Below, piece after piece: positions 1 to 6,888 of a stretch of 10,842 bases of DNA; positions within the stretch are counted from its first letter, which is position 1; every line of letters starts with the position of its first letter. Below the pieces are notes generated by a model that worked only from the letters and a program-made list of their open reading frames with translations, ran no database searches and had not been told where the DNA came from. Made by a program: the position numbers and the translations under genes. The DNA comes from Proteiniphilum sp. UBA4084 (GTDB taxonomy: Bacteria; Bacteroidota; Bacteroidia; Bacteroidales; Dysgonomonadaceae), in the NCBI GenBank assembly GCA_002383605.1, contig DFYK01000118.1:6215-17056 (forward strand), in the 5' to 3' direction.

Positions 1-551
1 TCGGTGCCTTTGGACTCTTCAACGGTGATCACGCCTTCCTTGCTTACCTTCTGCATTGCTTCGGCAATCAGCTTACCAATAGTTTCGTCGCCATTGGAAG
101 AAATTTTTGCTACGTTTTCAATCTTATTCAGATCGTCACCTACTTCAACAGCTTGTTCTTGCAGGCTTTCCACTACTTTGGCCACAGCTTTGTCAATACC
201 GCGCTTCAGATCCATCGGGTTGGCTCCGGCAGTCACGTTTTTCAGCCCCACGCCAATGATTGACTGAGCCAATACAGTAGCTGTTGTAGTACCGTCTCCG
301 GCATCGTCGTTGGTTTTTGAAGCCACTTCTTTTACCAGCTGAGCACCCATATTCTGGAATGCATCTTCCAGTTCAATCTCTTTTGCTACGGTCACACCGT
401 CTTTGGTAATCTGGGGAGCTCCATATTTTTTATCGATGATCACATTACGGCCTTTGGGGCCCAATGTTACTTTCACAGCATCTGCCAGTTCGTCCACGCC
501 TTTTTTTAACAGGTCGCGGGCATCCATGTTAAATTTAATTTCCTTAGCCAT
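1..551 (-). CDS. groEL: Chaperonin GroEL (Hsp60), N-terminal 183 residues, cut by window edge
   Basis: GroEL is the large subunit of the cytoplasmic chaperonin. It forms a double ring that encloses unfolded proteins and folds them using ATP, with GroES as lid. Translating the reverse strand from the ATG at 551-549 gives MAKEIKFNMDARDLL and stays open to the window edge, ending in EESKGT at residue 183 of a family length near 545. Visible equatorial-domain hallmarks are LGPKGRNVIIDKKYG, the ITKDGVTVAKEIELED segment, and the nucleotide-binding stretch NDDAGDGTTTATVLAQ with Asp86 (equivalent to E. coli Asp87). The start of the intermediate domain is also present. The reading frame is intact and the only truncation is the window boundary. 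It lies 65 bp downstream of groES on the same strand; that spacer is AT-rich and contains no terminator, so a bicistronic groES-groEL operon is the natural reading. Identification is essentially certain. Confidence 0.98.
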   Translation of the reverse strand, partial: MAKEIKFNMDARDLLKKGVDELADAVKVTLGPKGRNVIIDKKYGAPQITKDGVTVAKEIELEDAFQNMGAQLVKEVASKTNDDAGDGTTTATVLAQSIIGVGLKNVTAGANPMDLKRGIDKAVAKVVESLQEQAVEVGDDLNKIENVAKISSNGDETIGKLIAEAMQKVSKEGVITVEESKGT

Positions 552-616
552 TTTTATTTCGTTTTATTATTGGTTTGTAAATGTAAGATCGATTGAGTCA
601 TATAAATCTTGTCTGA

Positions 617-889
617 TCAGGAAAGAATTGCCAGGATGTCAGACTGACGCATGATCAGGTGTTGTACGCCATCCAGCTCGATTTCGGTTCCGGCATATTT
701 ACCGTACAATACGTTGTCACCTTCTTTCACGACCATTTCCTCATCTTTCGTACCTTTACCCACAGCAATTACTTCGCCTTTCAATGGTTTTTCTTTTGCT
801 GTGTCGGGAATGATGATTCCACTAACTGTTTTCTCTTCTGCAGCAGCCGGTTTTACCAGCACTCTGTCTGCCAATGGTTTGATATTCAT
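617..889 (-). CDS. groES: Co-chaperonin GroES (Hsp10)
   Basis: GroES is the heptameric lid that closes the GroEL cavity and helps trigger folding. The 90-residue product is a normal length for the family. It opens with the typical MNIKPLADRVLVKP strand. Next comes the mobile loop that contacts GroEL (about residues 18-33, including the SGIIIPDTAKEKP stretch). The beta-barrel signature PLKGEVIAVGKG and the C-terminal strand with HLIMRQSDILAIL complete it. The ATG at 889-887 is preceded by AAGGAAT, a plausible ribosome binding site. It is first in the groES-groEL operon. Its upstream region (890-992) lacks the CIRCE inverted repeat that marks HrcA-controlled chaperonin operons, so control must come from something else; candidate promoter motifs are listed separately. 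Residues 1-88 match the family throughout and nothing looks anomalous. Confidence 0.98.
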   Translation of the reverse strand: MNIKPLADRVLVKPAAAEEKTVSGIIIPDTAKEKPLKGEVIAVGKGTKDEEMVVKEGDNVLYGKYAGTEIELDGVQHLIMRQSDILAILS

Positions 890-948
890 ATTCCTTAAAT
901 TAATATTAATGTAATTAATGTTGATGTTCTAATTGACATAACCTGAAT

Positions 949-966
949 AGCGAAATCTGTGCCAAA
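949..966 (-). promoter_or_regulatory. Sigma-54-like (-24/-12) motif upstream of groES, overlapping a possible -7 element
   Basis: On the minus strand this reads TTTGGCACAGATTTCGCT. It matches the sigma-54 consensus TTGGCAC with the invariant GG at 963-962. Exactly 10 bp later, at 951-950, is the -12 GC dinucleotide inside TCGCT (consensus TTGCW). The predicted start near 938 would leave a leader of about 50 nt before groES. A competing reading uses TCTATTTG at 970-963, one mismatch from the Bacteroidota TAnnTTTG -7 element, but I see no TTG at the right distance upstream of it. The motif match is seen directly; its function is inference, and no adjacent enhancer-binding activator gene is visible. 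Confidence 0.35.
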
Positions 967-969
967 TAG

Positions 970-1001
970 AAAAATCAGAATGAACCTGACAGTTATTCTG
1001 A
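970..1001 (-). terminator. Probable intrinsic terminator of the S9 peptidase gene
   Basis: Read on the minus strand, a perfect 7-bp inverted repeat (TCAGAAT at 1001-995, ATTCTGA at 981-975) with a 13-nt loop is followed by five T residues at 974-970. The 5' arm overlaps the last codons and the stop codon (995-993) of the peptidase gene. The stem is AT-rich, so termination may be partial. It separates the dehydrogenase-peptidase pair from groES-groEL and ends almost exactly where the groES promoter motif begins. Confidence 0.5.
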
Positions 1002-3413
1002 CAAAATTGCAGTTTTCAGATATTTTTCCAGCCACTGATCCTGCTCCCACAACAAATGAAGCACATTCTCACGGGCTGCATATCCGTGGCTCTCCAATGG
1101 CAGGATCACCAATCGTGCCGGCGCACCGAAACTTTTTAATGCCTGAAAATAACGTTCACTCTGCATGGTGTGTGTGCCAGAATTGTTGTCTGCTTCGCCA
1201 TGGATAAGCAACAATGGCGTCTTCATTTTGTCGGCATGCATAAAAGGCGACATGCTGTTATAAACCTCCGGCGTTTCCCAGTAGTTTCGTTCTTCACTTT
1301 GAAAGCCGAAAGGGGTGAGTGTACGGTTATAAGCTCCGCTACGGGCTATTCCGGCAGCAAAAAGATCGGAATGGGTAAGCAGGTTGGCCGTCATGAAGGC
1401 GCCATAGGAATGACCGCCCACAGCAACCCGCTTCCGGTCAATATATCCCAGTGAATCCACCGCATCGATGGCCGCCCGGGCATTGTCTACCAACTGCGTC
1501 ACAAAACTATTGTTGGGCTGTTCATCTCCCTCTCCCACGATGGGAAAAGCGGCATCATCGAGCACGGCATATCCGCGCGTCACCCAATAGATGGGGTTAC
1601 CATAAGAAAGATAGGTAAATGAGTTGGGGTTGGCAGTATTCTGTCCGGCACTGTTCTTGTCCTTATATTCCGTGGGATAAGCCCATAAAATCAGCGGTAG
1701 TTTCTTCTTCTTCTCTCTGTCGTAACCAACAGGGAGATACAAAGTGCCGGTTAGGGCCACACCGTCGGATCTGCGATAACTGATCACCTCCTTGTGAATT
1801 CCTTCGATGCGTTTAAAAGGATTCACGAAGGTGGTTAGGGGGATATTGGCTATTCTCTTACTGATATTCCGGATGTAATAATTGGGGTATTCCGTGGGAG
1901 ATTCAATGCGGGTAACCAACGTACCGGCTTTGCTGTCGATAAAGGAAACCAGATTCTCCACCTGATCCTGGGCAGCGGATTGATAAATCCGTTTCTTTTC
2001 GAGTGTCTTCAGGTTGAGAGCGTCAATAAACGGGAATTGTCCTTCCGCACTGAACCCGTCGCCAAACAGGTAGGCTGTTTCCCCGTCAATCTTCAGGGTG
2101 TAGGTACCCATTTCATTTTTTTCCGATTGAAGTATGCCGGGATCGCTGTATACATCCTGATAGTTCCTGTCGTCAATAACGCGTGGTTCGCGTTGTGGAT
2201 TGGAAGGATCAAACAGATACATTCTGGTGTTGCGTGTGTTCCACCAGTTATCGCTCACCACGGCATAGCGGTCATTTCCCCACCGGATACCGGCAAAGCG
2301 ATTACGCATCTTCATCAATGAAAGAGGCTGACCCGTGAAAGGAGACTCCAGCTGAAAGAGTTCATCGCGATACGGAACGTCCACTTCTGGATCACCCTTA
2401 TCCTGTGCCTCCACCCAGGCAAGTGTTGCCGGCTTATCGGCACGCCAGTGAATGCTCCTTTTTCCTTCAAAAGTAGCCATGAACCCCACAGGCAGTTTGT
2501 CGAGCAGGGGCTGGCGACTAAAACTCAGCAGGAACCGGCCATCGGCAGTATGTATATCGGTTTCGTTGGGGAAGCTATAGTAGGGCACCACATAAGAAAA
2601 AGGTTGTTTGAGCGTGGTGAGCAAAAGGAACTTTCCGTCGGGTGAAAACAGTTCGTCTACATACATTCCCGCTTCTTTCCAGAGGCTTTTGGCACCGTTT
2701 ATCTCCACCTTATACAATTCGGAAGTCATGAGCGTTTCAAAATTGGCTTCATCCAGTGGATTCTTCAGCAGATCCTGGTAGGTGCGGTTCTGTGATATCT
2801 GCCCATCGCTGACCGAGACAACCGGTCCCTCAGGGAGTGCCGTTTTCGTATCGGTCAAGGCTTTGCGATCTTTCGGCAACATCCTGACCAGCAAACTTCT
2901 GCTGTCGGGGAACCAGGTGTAAGGTTGACCGGCATTGGCATTGAGCATGGCATTTGTGAGTTTCACCGCAGTCAGCGTTTTCAAGTCAGCCATCCACAAC
3001 TCAACACCATCAGCTGCTGTATGGGTAAAGGCAATCTTTGTTTCATCGGGAGAGAAAGAGACATAGGCAATGAGCGGTTGCTCCGGCAAACCCGTGATGG
3101 ACCGCATATCTTGTTCCATCACTTTCTGATAACGAATATCGTAATAATAGGTCAGTGTACTTGAGATATTTGCTTCGGGATTTATCCGCAGCCCTGCCAG
3201 GCGCAACTCCGGCTGATTCAGGTCGGATAAAGTTTTAAATGCAGGGCGGTAGTAAAACAACATCTGTTCCTTTTTGCTATCCAGCTCCACGAGGGGAGCC
3301 CTGTCTATGTCTACCAGTTCCAGTATCTCAGGCGGTGGTGTCTGATAGACTATTTTCTCTTGTGCTTCCAGCAATGCGCTCATGATAAAAATAGTAAGAA
3401 GAAAGATTTTCAT
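993..3413 (-). CDS. Secreted S9 family serine peptidase, glutamyl endopeptidase (S9D) type
   Basis: This is a prolyl-oligopeptidase-fold serine peptidase of 806 residues. The N-terminus MKIFLLTIFIMSALLEAQ is a Sec signal peptide with likely cleavage near residue 17, so the enzyme should be periplasmic or exported. Residues of roughly 30-550 form the beta-propeller domain (WxPDSRSLLV, FSPDGKFLLL and similar blade motifs). About 560-800 are the alpha/beta-hydrolase domain. Catalytic residues are readable: Ser669 in GGHSYGAFM, Asp742 in HGEADNNSG, His776 in LESHGYAARE. The long stretch IARSGAYNRTLTPFGFQ, and ESHGY around the His, match the plant chloroplast glutamyl endopeptidase (CGEP) subgroup rather than classical prolyl oligopeptidase or DPP-IV. 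In that subgroup cleavage after Glu is reported; here it is inferred. The gene starts 18 bp after the dehydrogenase stop, so co-transcription is likely, although no functional link is evident. The fold and triad are secure and the exact specificity is not. Confidence 0.93.
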   Translation of the reverse strand: MKIFLLTIFIMSALLEAQEKIVYQTPPPEILELVDIDRAPLVELDSKKEQMLFYYRPAFKTLSDLNQPELRLAGLRINPEANISSTLTYYYDIRYQKVMEQDMRSITGLPEQPLIAYVSFSPDETKIAFTHTAADGVELWMADLKTLTAVKLTNAMLNANAGQPYTWFPDSRSLLVRMLPKDRKALTDTKTALPEGPVVSVSDGQISQNRTYQDLLKNPLDEANFETLMTSELYKVEINGAKSLWKEAGMYVDELFSPDGKFLLLTTLKQPFSYVVPYYSFPNETDIHTADGRFLLSFSRQPLLDKLPVGFMATFEGKRSIHWRADKPATLAWVEAQDKGDPEVDVPYRDELFQLESPFTGQPLSLMKMRNRFAGIRWGNDRYAVVSDNWWNTRNTRMYLFDPSNPQREPRVIDDRNYQDVYSDPGILQSEKNEMGTYTLKIDGETAYLFGDGFSAEGQFPFIDALNLKTLEKKRIYQSAAQDQVENLVSFIDSKAGTLVTRIESPTEYPNYYIRNISKRIANIPLTTFVNPFKRIEGIHKEVISYRRSDGVALTGTLYLPVGYDREKKKKLPLILWAYPTEYKDKNSAGQNTANPNSFTYLSYGNPIYWVTRGYAVLDDAAFPIVGEGDEQPNNSFVTQLVDNARAAIDAVDSLGYIDRKRVAVGGHSYGAFMTANLLTHSDLFAAGIARSGAYNRTLTPFGFQSEERNYWETPEVYNSMSPFMHADKMKTPLLLIHGEADNNSGTHTMQSERYFQALKSFGAPARLVILPLESHGYAARENVLHLLWEQDQWLEKYLKTAILSE

Positions 3414-3431
3414 AATTCACAGGATTTGACT

Positions 3432-4187
3432 TTATACTTTATGAAAGATGGTTGCCGAAGCCTGTGCCGTGGGCATTACCACCATATCATTGATGTTTAC
3501 ATGGGGAGGACGGGAGATGACAAACCAGATGCAATCGGCAATATCCTCTGCTACAAGATTCTCATACCCTTCATAAACCTTGTCGGCACGCTCTTTATCA
3601 CCATGAAAACGAATCAGTGAAAACTCCGTTTCTACGGCTCCGGGACAAATCTGCGTCACCTTGATGTTGTGGGGAAGCAGGTCGATGCGCATTCCCTTGG
3701 TGAGCGCGTCCACAGCATGCTTGGTCGCACAGTAGACGTTTCCGTTGGGATATACCTCTTTTCCGGCGATGGAGCCGATGTTGATGATGTGTCCCGCGTT
3801 GCGTTCCACCATTCCCGGAGCAATTGTTCGGGTTACATAGAGTAAACCCTTCACATTGGTATCGATCATCCGATCCCAGTCGTCCATATCACCATTTTGT
3901 ACTGCTCCAAGCCCGGCGGCCAGTCCGGCATTATTCAGAAGAACATCAATCTTCCTCCATGCTTCGGGTAGTTTACCAAGCTTCTCTTTCACCGATGCTT
4001 CATCCCGCACATCGAAACAAAGTGTAAGCACCCGAACATTCTTCATTTCCAGTTCCTTTTTCAGAGAAAGAAGCCGATCTTCGCGACGACCGGTGATAAT
4101 CAGATTCATTCCTTTTTCAGCTAACAGTAGAGCGGTGGCACGTCCTATTCCGGATGTGGCACCTGTAATTAAAGCAAGTCTTGACAT
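3432..4187 (-). CDS. Classical short-chain dehydrogenase/reductase (YdfG-like, NADP-dependent)
   Basis: A 251-residue cytoplasmic Rossmann-fold oxidoreductase. The cofactor motif TGATSGIG is at residues 8-15. Basic residues Arg34-Arg35 after the second strand favour NADP(H) over NAD(H). NNAG is at 85-88 and the structural Asn at 111. The catalytic Ser139, Tyr152 and Lys156 sit in the YxxxK arrangement (YCATK), and the PG turn is at 182-183. Length, motif order and the C-terminal VNINDMVVMPTAQ resemble the YdfG/SDR_c5 subgroup, whose characterised members oxidise L-allo-threonine, serine or 3-hydroxy acids. The true substrate cannot be read from sequence. The ATG at 4187-4185 lies about 30 nt downstream of the predicted transcription start from a TAnnTTTG promoter, which supports this start. 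It is the first gene of the pair with the S9 peptidase. The reading frame is intact and all catalytic residues are present. Confidence 0.93.
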   Translation of the reverse strand: MSRLALITGATSGIGRATALLLAEKGMNLIITGRREDRLLSLKKELEMKNVRVLTLCFDVRDEASVKEKLGKLPEAWRKIDVLLNNAGLAAGLGAVQNGDMDDWDRMIDTNVKGLLYVTRTIAPGMVERNAGHIINIGSIAGKEVYPNGNVYCATKHAVDALTKGMRIDLLPHNIKVTQICPGAVETEFSLIRFHGDKERADKVYEGYENLVAEDIADCIWFVISRPPHVNINDMVVMPTAQASATIFHKV

Positions 4188-4223
4188 AATTTATTGCACA
4201 GGTTTGTGGAATTAATAAGTGTT

Positions 4224-4253
4224 CAAATTTACGTCAAATAATTCTTTAAGCAC
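4224..4253 (-). promoter_or_regulatory. Bacteroidota-type promoter for the dehydrogenase-peptidase pair
   Basis: On the minus strand TAAATTTG (4231-4224) is a perfect TAnnTTTG -7 element. GTG, two of three bases of the -33 TTG, lies 19 bp upstream at 4253-4251. The predicted start is near 4217, giving a leader of about 30 nt to the ATG at 4187. Confidence 0.6.
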
Positions 4254-4282
4254 TGTTTTATCCAAAAAAAAGCGTATTTTTA
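4253..4282 (+). promoter_or_regulatory. Candidate Bacteroidota-type promoter for the DUF2007-transporter cluster
   Basis: TATTTTTA (4275-4282) matches TAnnTTTG at all but the last position. CTG (4253-4255), two of three -33 bases, lies 19 bp upstream. The predicted start near 4289 leaves about 24 nt to the ATG at 4313. The match is weaker than that of the divergent promoter, whose -33 region it touches. Confidence 0.4.
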
Positions 4283-4312
4283 CAAAATCAAAGTATGCAA
4301 TAACAACAAACT

Positions 4313-4549
4313 ATGGAAGAAAGTTTCGTTACCGTCAAGACATTCACTTTCCCGGCTGATGTAACCATCGTGCAGACTTTCATGGAAATGAGAGGCATTG
4401 AAACATATATGAAAAATCTCACAGCAAACAGAATGTCATATGCCCTTGGAGAAATAGAGATGCAGGTAAAAGCTTCCGACCTTGAGCAGGCAAAAGCCGC
4501 ACTGATAGAGGGCGGCTTTGCACAGCCGGAAGATTTTCAGTTTCTTTGA
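4313..4549 (+). CDS. DUF2007 family small protein
   Basis: A 78-residue soluble protein matching the DUF2007 pattern: an N-terminal strand (FVTVKTFTFP), then a helix that opens with a position-sensing motif (ADVTIVQTFMEMRGIETYMKN), then a strand pair and a final helix (SDLEQAKAALIEGG). The fold is ferredoxin-like. Members are often called putative signal-transducing proteins, but no biochemical role is established. No signal peptide or membrane segment is present. The ATG at 4313 fits the short leader from the candidate promoter. It leads a compact same-strand cluster, with the AI-2E-family transporter beginning 34 bp later, so the two are likely co-transcribed. Function is unknown. The family call rests on overall pattern and length. 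Confidence 0.8.
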   Translation: MEESFVTVKTFTFPADVTIVQTFMEMRGIETYMKNLTANRMSYALGEIEMQVKASDLEQAKAALIEGGFAQPEDFQFL

Positions 4550-4583
4550 TCATCACGCATCACCTTGCACGAAACAGACCGAA

Positions 4584-5732
4584 ATGATTAAACAGCCTGA
4601 GAAAGAAAAAAAAAATGTTCAGTATAAATATATCCTGATTGGGCTATTGATCTTGTTGGGACTGATCATTTTCAAATATACCCGCCCCTACATGAGCGGC
4701 TTTTTGGGTGCTGCCACCCTCTACGTGATTGTGAATGGTCAGCAAAAATACCTGACCCAAAAACTCAACTTTAAAAAGCCGCTGAGCGCTCTGCTTATCG
4801 TACTCGAAGTGCTTTTCTTCATTCTAATCCCGCTCACCGGAATCGCTTTTCTGGTCATTGACACCTTTTCTGGCATTACCATCGATCCGGGGGCCATCCT
4901 TGCGAAGGTGAACGATTTCATCACCCTGCTCGAGGAGAAAATCGGATTTAACATCTTCACGCCCGAGAACCTGTCCGTCATTCCGCGGGCAGGTACAAAC
5001 ATTCTGCAGGCATTGGGAAACGGAGTGTATACTTTCGTGATCAATGTGATCGTGATACTCTTTGTATTGTATTACATGCTTTTAAACAACGACGACTTTG
5101 AAAAAGCAATCCGGGAAATACTCCCTTTCAAGGAAGAGAACAAACAGATTGTGGCAGAAGAGACACGGTTGATTATCCAGGCCAATGCCATCGGAATACC
5201 ACTTTTGGCCATTATTCAGGGTTTCTTTGCTTATATGGGATATCTGCTCTTCGGCGTGGAAAGTGCGATCCTGTATGCCATCCTCACCGCTTTCGCCACA
5301 ATTATACCGATAGTGGGTACCACCATCGTATGGGCACCAATTGGTATCGGGATGCTGCTGAGTGCCGATTATGTGAACGGCATCGGGTTGCTGTTATATG
5401 GTTTTTTCATTATTGGCGGTGTAGATAACGTAGCCCGCTTTCTCTTACAAAAAAAGCTGGCCGATATCCATCCCCTCATTACCGTCTTCGGTGTGCTGAT
5501 CGGCCTGCCCATGTTTGGATTCTGGGGCGTGATTTTCGGCCCCCTGATACTTTCCCTCGTTCTTCTCTTTTTCAACATGTATCGCCACGAGTACGTCCCC
5601 GGGTCCAAAGCTGAACCGCGGGTGACCACGCGCTACAAGACACGCAAGGTGAAAATCCCGGGTTACGAGCCGGCCAAGTCGAAAATAAAAATAAAAATAA
5701 AAGATGTTCCTGATGCCACCGACAAAGAATAG
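4584..5732 (+). CDS. AI-2E/PerM-family transporter
   Basis: A polytopic inner-membrane protein of 382 residues from the ATG at 4584. The frame is open back to 4518, but those codons would overlap the DUF2007 gene and encode a polar stretch without family character, so 4584 is preferred. Hydrophobic segments lie at about residues 15-32, 38-52, 68-92, 147-170 and 200-222, and several occupy 226-345, consistent with the eight-helix family. Diagnostic C-terminal motifs are PIVGT (242-246), GGVDN (278-282) and the LIGLPMFGFWGVIFGPL region. Family members include E. coli TqsA and YdgG/PerM-like proteins and Na+/H+ exchangers, so the AI-2 export label should not be taken literally. The tail is basic and ends KIKIKIKDVPDATDKE, encoded partly by a hexanucleotide repeat. 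Its last 29 bp overlap the next gene, implying translational coupling. Confidence 0.9.
   Translation: MIKQPEKEKKNVQYKYILIGLLILLGLIIFKYTRPYMSGFLGAATLYVIVNGQQKYLTQKLNFKKPLSALLIVLEVLFFILIPLTGIAFLVIDTFSGITIDPGAILAKVNDFITLLEEKIGFNIFTPENLSVIPRAGTNILQALGNGVYTFVINVIVILFVLYYMLLNNDDFEKAIREILPFKEENKQIVAEETRLIIQANAIGIPLLAIIQGFFAYMGYLLFGVESAILYAILTAFATIIPIVGTTIVWAPIGIGMLLSADYVNGIGLLLYGFFIIGGVDNVARFLLQKKLADIHPLITVFGVLIGLPMFGFWGVIFGPLILSLVLLFFNMYRHEYVPGSKAEPRVTTRYKTRKVKIPGYEPAKSKIKIKIKDVPDATDKE
5682..5702 (+). repeat. Hexanucleotide microsatellite (AAAATA)x3 plus AAA
   Basis: Three exact AAAATA units (5682-5687, 5688-5693, 5694-5699) plus AAA sit one base before the ATG at 5704. They encode the KIKIKIK tail of the transporter. 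Unit gain or loss would stay in frame. The A-rich run immediately before the lipoprotein start could aid translation initiation, as A-rich leaders do in Bacteroidota; that is inference. Confidence 0.75.
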
Positions 5733-6888
5733 ATTGCTTTTTCTTTCCTTTGCTTATGGGGTTATACTCCTGTCATGTGGATGCCAATCGGGGCAACATC
5801 GCGAAAACAGGATGCCGGATGAAAGCAGACCCGTTTCTTCTGTGGTTATTCGTCATGCAAAGGGTTTCCTGATTGACCATTTCAAAGACTATACGAGAGT
5901 GACCCTGCACAACCCCTGGAGCCGCAACGAGCCTTATGCGGTATATTATCTTTACAGGAACGACTCCACGCAGCTGCCTGTAGAAGGAACAAAAATAAAA
6001 ATACCCATCACCTCACTCACCGTCAATACATTTTCCTACTTTACATTTCTTACCCTGTTGGGTGAAGATGACGTGATTTCAGGCGTGACAGACGGATTCC
6101 GTATCTATCATCCCGGCATCCTGAACAAGCTGGAGACTGGTGAGATTACCGATCTGGGAGACCCCTTTCATCCCAATGTGGAGAAAACCCTTGCCCTGAA
6201 GCCGCAAGCCATCATCAGCTCGGCATACGCGCAAAGGGACAATTACAGCGAACGACTGGTCGACGCAGGCTTTCCGATTATCTATTCCCTGGAATGGATG
6301 GAAAACTCACCCCTTGCCCGCGCGGAGTGGATCAGGCTGATTGCTGCCTTCTTCGACAAGGAGGCCATGGGCGACAGCATATTCACAGAAATAGAAAGTC
6401 GGTATCTGCAGCTGCAGGACAAAATAAAAAACGTGTCGCCGCAACATACAGTCATGTCGGGCGATAATTTCCAGGACACCTGGTACGTGCCGGGAGGAAA
6501 GAGTTTTCACGCCACCCTTTTCCAGGATGCACAGCTGGATTATCTCTACAAAAACAATCGTGAGCAGGGCAGCATCGGACTTGATATTGAATCGGTACTC
6601 ACCCGCTTCGGGAAAGCCGAATTCTGGTTCGGCTGTGAGGCAGACACCTATGCCGAACTGGCTGAAAAAGATGCGAAATACCTGTTGCTGCAATCGGTCA
6701 AAAAAAGACAGGTTTACAGCAACCTCAACCGGATCACCACCGCCGGTGGAAACGATTACTTCGAAAGTGCCATTGCCAATCCCGATCTGCTGCTGTCGGA
6801 TCTCGTGAAAGCCGCTTATCCGGAGATATTACCCGACTATTCATTCACCTACATCAAACCGCTGGAAGAGCTGCCTGCCCGTGAATAA
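5704..6888 (+). CDS. ABC-importer substrate-binding lipoprotein (BtuF/FecB-like, Peripla_BP_2)
   Basis: A 394-residue envelope lipoprotein that should capture a metal chelate or cobamide and hand it to the adjacent permease. The N-terminus has a basic start, a hydrophobic core and the lipobox-like LLSC with Cys25 as the likely lipidated residue; a second Cys follows at 27. The binding-protein domain covers about 105-365. It includes the family pattern DPFHPNVEKTLALKPQAIISS (split as DPFHPN at 153-158 and LALKP at 163-167), WYVPGGKSF at 260-268 and GGNDYFESAIANPD at 348-361. About 60 residues before it form an extra strand-rich region common in Bacteroidota members. ATGs at 5704 and 5713 are both possible starts; either overlaps the transporter gene. 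The last codons overlap the permease start by 8 bp. No cobalamin riboswitch is visible, so heme, siderophore, iron chelate and corrinoid all remain possible ligands. Confidence 0.9.
   Translation: MFLMPPTKNRLLFLSFAYGVILLSCGCQSGQHRENRMPDESRPVSSVVIRHAKGFLIDHFKDYTRVTLHNPWSRNEPYAVYYLYRNDSTQLPVEGTKIKIPITSLTVNTFSYFTFLTLLGEDDVISGVTDGFRIYHPGILNKLETGEITDLGDPFHPNVEKTLALKPQAIISSAYAQRDNYSERLVDAGFPIIYSLEWMENSPLARAEWIRLIAAFFDKEAMGDSIFTEIESRYLQLQDKIKNVSPQHTVMSGDNFQDTWYVPGGKSFHATLFQDAQLDYLYKNNREQGSIGLDIESVLTRFGKAEFWFGCEADTYAELAEKDAKYLLLQSVKKRQVYSNLNRITTAGGNDYFESAIANPDLLLSDLVKAAYPEILPDYSFTYIKPLEELPARE

Noticed and set aside
890..992. CIRCE (HrcA) operator upstream of groES
   Set aside because: No TTAGCACTC-N9-GAGTGCTAA or close variant is present. 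The AT-rich repeats (TTAATATTAA, ATTAATG copies) look compositional.
4518..4583. Upstream in-frame extension of the AI-2E-family transporter
   Set aside because: It would overlap the DUF2007 gene by 32 bp and add 22 polar residues with no family similarity; the ATG at 4584 fits better.
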